DNA of 64,000 bases, taken from the NCBI GenBank assembly GCA_031769625.1, contig JAUIMM010000135.1, positions 4,840,001-4,904,000 on the forward strand. Direction: 5' to 3'. Within the stretch, counting starts at the first letter, position 1; each line of letters starts with the position of its first letter. The DNA comes from Taudactylus pleione. Taxonomy: Eukaryota; Chordata; Amphibia; Anura; Myobatrachidae. This document shows, in pieces, positions 58,380 to 64,000 of this stretch. A model generated the notes under the pieces. It was not told where the DNA came from. It saw nothing but the letters and a program-made list of their open reading frames with translations, and made no database searches. The position numbers and the translations under genes were made by a program.

Positions 58380-58688
58380 TTAATTCTTTTGGTTTACCTT
58401 ACATTTTCCATATTTCAACACAGTAGGAACACACCTGACACATAAGCCAATTACTATGATGACAACCAATGTGAGGATCAGGAGTTTACCTATACTTGCA
58501 ACCATTTCCTGGACCCACTCTCCTAGACCGGAGAACCATTTCACTGGGTTCAACCATGAAACCCATTCCTCTACTTCAGCCACTAAAGCATTATGGTTTT
58601 TCTGAAATTCCCATTTCAGCTGCAGAATTTCATCCATCTTCTGGTCTATCACCTCCTTGGGGTCACTAGTGTTATTTGTAATATACAA
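58380..58688 (-). pseudogene. env: Endogenous retrovirus env, C-terminal transmembrane subunit fragment
   Basis: An open frame of about 100 codons ends at 58,380. It encodes a hydrophilic, heptad-like stretch (QKMDEILQLKWEF), a tryptophan-rich membrane-proximal part (WVSWLNPVKWFSGLGEW), a hydrophobic membrane span (LLILTLVVIIVIGL) and a short cysteine-containing tail. This is the layout of the end of a retroviral TM subunit. The surface subunit, the cleavage site, the fusion peptide and most of TM are missing, because only about 270 bp separate this piece from integrase. No fusion or receptor function is possible. Confidence 0.8.
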
Positions 58689-58890
58689 GTCATGTCCATA
58701 AATATTGGGACATTGACAGAATTTTCTGATTTTGGCCTCTATTCACCACCACAATGGTTTTGAAATGAAACAAACAAGATGTGCTTTAACTGCAGACTTT
58801 CAGATTTAATTTGAGGGTAATTACATCCAAATCGGGTGAACGGTGTAGGAATTACAACAGTTTCAATATGTGCCTCCCACAGCCTCCCAC
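58686..58890. mobile_element. Tc1/mariner-like fragment beside env
   Basis: CAAGTCATGTCCATAAATAT, TGGGACATTGACA, then ACCACCACAATGGTTTTGAA, ATGAAACAAACAAGATGTGC and AGACTTTCAGATTTAATTTG resemble the terminal region of a Tc1/mariner family that I recognise from fish and other vertebrates. A TA dinucleotide precedes it (58,684-58,685). Only the terminal portion is present and no transposase is seen. It occupies the site where most of env should be. Confidence 0.65.
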
Positions 58891-58959
58891 AGCAGACCAA
58901 TCCATTGATGAAAACAAGGATCTACAAATTTCTTTAGCTCAGGTATCTCACTGTAACCT

Positions 58960-59247
58960 TTAACCCTCCTGTAACAGGCTTGCAATTGACAGGTCTACTT
59001 TATCTGCCTCGATTCCACCTTGTCTCTCCACCAGTTGGTTGACCTTCTTACAGTGAGTGGAATGGACCCAGGTATCTCTCTCCGCCACCTTCAATGACAT
59101 TATACTTGTCAGCAACACCTGATACGGACCTTCCCACCGATCTGTCAGACAACCTGATCGCAAGAAATTGCTGATCATAACAAATTCTCCATGTTCAACA
59201 CAGTTTGTTTCAGGCATATCATGTGACAACAATTTCAGTTTCTGCTG
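58960..59247 (-). pseudogene. pol: Retroviral integrase C-terminal domain
   Basis: The minus strand encodes a C-terminal integrase segment with WEGPYQVLL, the GPY/F-type motif of gammaretrovirus-like integrases, followed by AERDTWVHSTHCKKV. It is in the same frame as the catalytic core at 59,251-59,739 but is cut off from it by an in-frame TAA at 59,248-59,250. The domain binds DNA non-specifically in known integrases. The frame ends at 58,960, beside the remnant of env. Confidence 0.85.
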
Positions 59248-60120
59248 TTACTCTTTTAACTGTTTACTCATTGTTATAAGATACCTTACAGTTACCTCAG
59301 TGTTACTTTTCAAATCCTCCTGTGGGCTTACAATCAAATGAGGTTGTCTACCAAACAGTATTTCAAAGAGGGACATATTGAGAGGGGCTCTAGGAGTTGT
59401 CCTGATACTATGAAGGACAAGTGGTAGTGCTTCTGGCCAACCCAGTCCAGTTTCTGCCATGATTTTACTTAATTTGTTTTTAATAGTACTGTTCATCCTC
59501 TCCACCTTGGCACTGGCTTGCGGTCGGTAGGGGGTGTGAAGTCTACTATTAATACCCATCAACTTACACATGTTTTGGAAGACATCACCTGTGAAATGAG
59601 TACCCCTATCACTTTCAATAATTCTAGGAATACCGTATCTGCATACAAACTCCTGAACAATTTTCTTAGCAATAAACGCATCAATATTAGTGGCAGCTGG
59701 GTATGCCTCAACCCAATTAGAAAACACATCGGTGCACACTAATACATACTTGAGATTCCTGCAGGGTGTTAATTGGATTAAATCAATTTGTATTACCTGA
59801 AAGGTCCGTCGATCGGAGGAATGTGGGATGGTTCAGTAGGGATAGTTTTTCCTCAAGCAGGTCAGACAGGACATTGCTCTCTTTTCTGCTTGAGAAGAAA
59901 AACCTGGTGCACACCAGTATGCTCTCACCAATTTGCACATACCTTGCAAATTGGTGAGAGCAAAGTGAGTCAGACCGTGCGCTGCCTCAGCCAGGCCTGG
60001 GTAGTACGCCTTGGGAGCCATTGGCTTACCTTGTCCATCTCTCCAGAGTCCAGAGGACTCTTGCCCACATCCCTTGGACCTCCAGACTGCCTTTTCCTTA
60101 ATGGAATACAAATTTTGCAT
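59248..60120 (-). pseudogene. pol: Retroviral integrase N-terminal zinc domain and DDE core
   Basis: The N-terminal part has the HHCC zinc motif (AHGLTHF, then CLTC) near 59,970-59,850. The core has the first Asp in CTDVFSNW, the second in ESDRGTHF and the Glu in KVERMNS, with exactly 35 residues between the second Asp and the Glu (DD35E). All three catalytic residues are present. An in-frame TGA at 59,833-59,835 lies just after the zinc domain and a TAA at 59,248-59,250 lies before the C-terminal domain, so the gene is broken. A frameshift near 60,115 separates it from RNase H. Confidence 0.9.
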
Positions 60121-60590
60121 CTCAATAATTTCAGGATGTCAATCATTTGAAACATCATTTGGTTAATTGGCACATTAACTTTTAACCCTGCCGCCCATTT
60201 GGCAGCTTCATCTGCCCTGTTGTTGCCCAGTGACACCAGATCATCCTCACATGTATGGGTTTTACACTTAATTACCGCCACTGTCTTAGGCAGGTGGACT
60301 GCTGTCAGTAGTGCTTTCATATGTCTGGAATGTGCGATTGGTGTGCCTGCTGCTGTCATAAAATTTCTCAGACGCCATTGAGCCCCGAAATTATGTACCA
60401 CCCCGAAGGCGTACCTAGAGTTAGTGTAGATATTAGCAGATTTACCTTCTGCTTATTCACACGCTCTCCTTAATGCCACCAGTTCTGCCACTTGGGCAGA
60501 GTGAGGTGGACCTAAATGTTCGGCCTCTATGATATATTCGTAATTTACCACAGCATAACCTGTACATAACTCTCCAGTGTCATAAAGGTT
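60116..60590 (-). pseudogene. pol: Retroviral RNase H domain, broken
   Basis: Recognisable parts are GYAVVNYEY-like sequence (about 60,570-60,545), the strand NIYTNSRYAFG (about 60,430) and a C-terminal GNNRADEAAKWAA (about 60,225-60,190), whose Asp is one of the RNase H metal ligands. An in-frame TAA at 60,454-60,456 and frame changes near 60,585 and 60,115 disrupt the domain. The first catalytic region is not intact. Confidence 0.8.
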
Positions 60591-60815
60591 TGATTCAGAT
60601 ATTCCATACAATCATGTGCATCAATATACCTGCAGAACTCACCTTCCACCAGCGACTCACCTCTCTCCACCCTTTGTGCATCCTGTTGCACATATGGTAA
60701 ATACGTTGCTGGGTTTAACGTACTGCTCCGTTTGATGGTGATGTTTGCTATTAGGGTTAGTTCCCATTTTGTGAATCTAGCTGAGGAGACATGTCTGGTT
60801 TGGGCAGAGTTTGGA
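60591..60815 (-). pseudogene. pol: Retroviral RT connection region, broken
   Basis: The minus strand encodes a segment with SARFTKWELTLIANITIKRS and TLNPATYLPYV, the part between RT thumb and RNase H in gammaretrovirus-like pol proteins. Upstream it runs into the palindrome-rich inserted DNA at about 60,815. About 130-150 residues of the expected RT C-terminal region are missing between this piece and the RT piece ending at 61,800. Confidence 0.8.
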
Positions 60816-61797
60816 GGGAGCTCCGTCGTGCGCATGCACGAGACGCGACGAGCGAAGGACTTTCCTTCGCTCGGAGTGTCTCATCAAAGGGGGCATGCTG
60901 TCAATGTTGACACAGCACTCCCCCTTTGGTGGGCGTGTCGGGGGCGTGCCTGCCAGATGGAGGCATTCCCAAGGGAACGCCTACCGTCTGAAGCCGGCCC
61001 CACTGATATCACTAGTGATGTCAGTGGGAGTGATTTTGGCTCTGATAGAGCCAAAATGACTACTGGCCTTGCAGTTGAAAAACTCAACTGCAGGCTTTTG
61101 CTCGCAGTTTCGATGGTCGCGATGGTCAAGACCATCGCGACCATCATCCTGCACGCTTGTATATGCTGTGGGTGGTGACCCACAGCTATACGAGCGTCCA
61201 GAAGTACGCTCCATATAAATGGAGGTGGGCCCTGATTCAGAGCGAGCGCTCTGGTCAGAGCGTCCGGCTCTGAATCAGGGCCTATGATCAGAAATTTCTC
61301 TCTCCTTGAACACAGCCAGGTTGGTAGTTTGAGTGACAGATTGAGGCGTTTGTGGGTGGTAACAGGGGAAGGTGCTTGAAAACGGGGGAGTGGAGATCTG
61401 AACGCAGGCGTGCCTAATTATGCGAACGGCGTTTTATGGGAGTGCATACGGTTTATGGGAGTGCATAATTAACAAAGTAGTGTCATGGCACATGTGACAT
61501 GGGAGGTTTTTACACTGACATGATCGTAGAGCTTAAGAGAGATTATGGTCAACCTTAAGCTCTACGACCAGTTCCGATGGTTCCCGATGGTCTCGATTAA
61601 TCCATATTTGCCTGGAGATGACGTGCAATGCGTACGAGAAGGGGGCATATTTTTTTGTCTTCCGGCCGCTTCCTCCCCTTGGTCGGCCAACTACCGATCC
61701 GAACTTAGGGAGGCAACTTGCGAGGGAATCATTTGCATATTCGGCCCCTTTTCCCGTACGACAGTGTGGCCGCTTTGACCGACTCTGAATGAGGTCC
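60816..61797. mobile_element. Palindrome-rich insertion within pol
   Basis: About 1 kb of non-retroviral DNA splits pol. It contains many hairpins: GATGGTCGCGATGGTC with GACCATCGCGACCATC (61,112-61,147), GAGCGAAGGA with TCCTTCGCTC near 60,850-60,873, CACTGATATCACTAGTGATGTCAGTG near 61,000-61,026 and TTTTGGCTCTGATAGAGCCAAAA near 61,033-61,056. End-like sequences GGGCCCTGATTCAGAGC (61,228), GGCTCTGAATCAGGGCC (61,267-61,283) and GACTCTGAATGAGGTCC (61,781-61,797, followed by TAA) indicate two or more Harbinger-like miniature elements, nested or adjacent. The left boundary is approximate. Confidence 0.7.
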
Positions 61798-62787
61798 TAA
61801 GTCCTGTAATTGCAAGGCCAAAATAGAAAAACCTGGGATCCACATTCTGCAGTATCCACACATTCCGAAGAAGGTACAGATTTGCTGTTGTTTCTGCGGC
61901 AGTGTCATGGTCTGTATGGCTTTGATTCTGTCATATGTCAGATGTCGTAACCCCTGAGTTAGGCAATGTCCCAAGTATTTAACCCTGGTCTGGCATGGCT
62001 TTAGTTTGTCCATAGCAACCTTGTGTCCTGTTTGCGAGAGATGTAGCAATGAAAGTTTAGTATCATTTAAACATGACATAAATGAATCAGAACATAACAA
62101 TAAATGGTCCACATATTGTATTAGAACAGATCCATTGGCAGGTTGAAAAGATTGTAAAAAGTCGTGTAAGGCCTGGGGGAATATACTGGGGCTGTCTATG
62201 AAACCCTGGGGCAATCGTGTCCATGTGTATTGTACACCCCTGTATGTAAAAGCGAATAGGTACTGACAGTCAGGATGAAGAGGTACAGAGAAGAAAGCAG
62301 AGCAGAGGTCAATGACAGTGAAATGGGTTGCATTTGGTGGGATCTACATAAGAATGACAGCTGGATTTGGCACTACGGGAAATTGGCTCTCTACTACCTT
62401 ATTAACCCCTCTAAGGTCTTGTACCAGCCTATAACCCCTCCCACCACTCTTTTTCACAGGAAAGATGGGACTATTGGCTACAATTGCTGAACAGACTAAA
62501 ATTCCCTGTTGTAATAACCGCTCAATTATGGGATAAACCCCTATCTCTACCTCCTGTTTTAATGGGTAGTGGGGAATTTTTGGAGCTTGCCTACCGCTTT
62601 TTAGATTTACCATTAGGGGAGCTACATTTACCATTAATCCAGTGTCCTGTCCTTCTTTATTCCAAAGTATATCTGGAATTTGGGATAACATTTGATCTAC
62701 CTGAGATGGATTTTTACCTGAACCAGTAGAGTGATACATTAACCTTTGGGGAGTGTCCACCATATCACTCACCTCGTGCGCAAGTCT
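61798..62787 (-). pseudogene. pol: Retroviral reverse transcriptase, fingers and palm, broken
   Basis: The minus strand carries the RT N-terminus (GRQAPKIPHYPLKQEVE), the fingers motif SPIFPVKKSGG with YRLVQDLRGVN, a motif-A aspartate in VIDLCSAFF, LPQGF, and the active-site motif, which reads YVDH where YVDD is expected. KYLGHCL and CGYCRMWIPGF follow. An in-frame TAG at 62,344-62,346 interrupts the domain before motif A. Loss of the second catalytic Asp and the stop make the enzyme inactive. The domain ends where the inserted DNA begins at 61,797. Confidence 0.92.
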
Positions 62788-63099
62788 CTAAAGGATATCT
62801 AAGAATATACCATCAGGGGTACAATATATGACACATCCTATCTTACATAACAAATCCCTTCCCAGTAGGTTAGTAGGAGCCGCTGCTGCCAGGAGAAAAG
62901 AATGCCTGGTCTGCAATGGCCCGATAGTAACCTCTGTGGATTTGGTTAAAGGATAATGTTGCACTTTACTCATTACACCCATTGCTGATACTGTCTCGCT
63001 GGTCATCTGTAAATTAGCTGGAGATTTTATCACTGATTTGATCGCCCCTGTGTCTACAAGAAAAGGATGTTTAGTACCAGCTACATCAACCATTATCAC
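62788..63099 (-). pseudogene. pro: Retroviral aspartic protease
   Basis: A frame of about 103 codons has the catalytic FLVDTGAIKSVI (Asp-Thr-Gly-Ala) and the conserved C-terminal LLGRDLLCKIG. Length and order match a retroviral protease monomer, which works as a dimer. It is in frame with RT but is separated from it by TAG at 62,788-62,790; this may be a mutation or a remnant of a readthrough arrangement. It is out of frame with gag. The active-site triad looks intact within this fragment. Confidence 0.88.
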
Positions 63100-63194
63100 C
63101 GGTTCTTCCCTAGTACTTCCAGTTAACCTGATTATCTGTAGACTACATGTATGACCTGACCCCTAGCATTGACTCTCACTCTCCAATACAGCAT

Positions 63195-63719
63195 TTAAGG
63201 CCACAATTGGAGCTGTGACTGTGGGAAAAATCCTGCATTCTGTGTATATCCCTTGTGTGGATAACTAGGTACTCCCTGGTTAGGGGATCCTACCTTCTTC
63301 ACCTTACAGTTCCTACTTACATGTCCCACTAGGTTGCAGTTAAAGCACCTTTGTGAGTGGGGTGGGTGAAAGGGTTGCTGTGTGGGTTGAGCGGTAGGGA
63401 AAGATTGTGGGTGTGGATAGTGATTTTGAGGGTAATACGTTGTTGTGGAATAGTATGGGTTTTGTGGCTGAGTGTGATAAGTGGGGAAGGGTTGTGTTTG
63501 TGGCTGAACAGGATTTGTGAGGGTGTTTAGCAGTGCAGGTGTATGTGTGTTTGGTGGCTGTGATGTTACATTTGTTCCTTCTAGAGCTTGAATACTAACA
63601 GCCATTAGCTTCTCGCTCTGGGTCTCTCTCTTCTTGTGGATGTTTTTATCATGCTCAATAGCGGACTCCCTGAGTGTGTCTACAGTAACTCCTCTCCAGC
63701 CAGGTGGAGAGGTCTGGAC
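63195..63719 (-). pseudogene. gag: Retroviral gag, linker and nucleocapsid
   Basis: On the minus strand a charged segment (DKNIHKKRETQSEK, near 63,650-63,610) is followed by a long Pro/Gln/Tyr-rich linker. A single CCHC zinc knuckle, CFNCNLVGHVSRNC (C-X2-C-X4-H-X4-C), comes next, near 63,345-63,300. One knuckle is typical of gammaretrovirus-like gag. The frame ends with TAA at 63,195-63,197. It is in the same frame as the capsid piece at 63,720-63,995, apart from an in-frame TGA at 63,720-63,722. Confidence 0.88.
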
Positions 63720-64000
63720 TCAGGTCTTTAGATTGTGTTTAAGACCATCCATAAGTACCGTGATGACCATTTCCCTATGGTGAGTGCTATCTTTAATATC
63801 TTCTATCCCAGTGTACTGGGTGATAGTCAGCAGAGCTTGGGTACAGTAATCCTCTGCAGATTCACTCTCTTTTTGTTTTATGATGAAAATTTTACTCCAG
63901 TTAACTACTACTGGAAAATATACACCCAATTGTGTTATTATGCGGGTAATGTTACCTTGGTTACCCTCGTCTGTTAAAGGACCATCTCCCTCCAATACAC
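63720..64000 (-). pseudogene. gag: Retroviral gag capsid, partial at window edge
   Basis: The minus strand encodes a capsid C-terminal segment. NWSKIFIIKQKESESAEDY resembles the major homology region of retroviral capsids (Q, E and an aromatic residue in register), and helical sequence follows up to DGLKHNL. The gene continues beyond the right edge, so matrix, the 5' LTR and the primer binding site are not visible. An in-frame TGA at 63,720-63,722 breaks the frame before the linker. Confidence 0.78.

Noticed and set aside
60732..61214. Overlapping frames of 77-148 codons in the pol insertion
   Set aside because: They cross strong palindromes on both strands, which explains the mirrored open frames. 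No protein family fits.

Overview
The window is eukaryotic and probably from an amphibian, most likely a frog. There is no compact gene-dense layout, no complete host gene and no RNA gene that I can support. About 40 kb is satellite DNA. The rest is a dense, nested collection of vertebrate-type transposable elements: hAT, PIF/Harbinger-like miniature elements, L1-type LINE fragments, a Tc1/mariner piece and a gammaretrovirus-like endogenous retrovirus. The species guess rests on the combination of repeats, above all a short palindromic element carrying GTTGCCCATAGCAACCAATC, and on no species-specific gene.

Region 1 (1-40,250): a tandem array of about 250 monomers of about 160 bp. It is not a simple monomer array. 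Marked variants (a 5-bp-deleted class, a class with GTGTGTGCGCTG, and others) recur in the same order at constant offsets of 2,720/2,880, 3,040, 6,693, 8,303, 8,465, 11,345 and 14,385 bp. The array has therefore been amplified repeatedly as multi-kilobase higher-order blocks. A block near the window start recurs near the array end, about 36,255 bp away.

Region 2 (40,250-42,223): the array edge decays into a remnant of a hAT DNA transposon. The N-terminal and C-terminal (dimerisation) parts of the transposase are separated not by the catalytic core but by about five tandem copies of a 130-139 bp repeat. That repeat is clearly homologous to the 160-bp satellite monomer. A hAT 3' end follows. 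This physical link between a hAT relic and a large satellite is the most interesting feature of the window.

Region 3 (42,224-48,203): a 54-bp minisatellite is split by two TAA-flanked inverted-repeat elements (1,947 and 845 bp). Next come inverted hAT-like internal segments and a second hAT 3' end.

Region 4 (48,204-53,240): two L1-type LINE fragments on the minus strand, each interrupted by a miniature element with a TTA duplication, plus other miniature elements.

Region 5 (53,242-57,475): a third hAT relative. Two non-autonomous hAT elements with perfect 8-bp duplications are nested inside it.

Region 6 (57,489-64,000): an endogenous retrovirus on the minus strand: probable 3' LTR, polypurine tract, env C-terminus, integrase, RNase H, reverse transcriptase, protease and gag, running off the right edge. 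It carries in-frame stops, frameshifts, a palindrome-rich insertion in pol and a Tc1-like insertion beside a nearly deleted env, and is clearly inactive.
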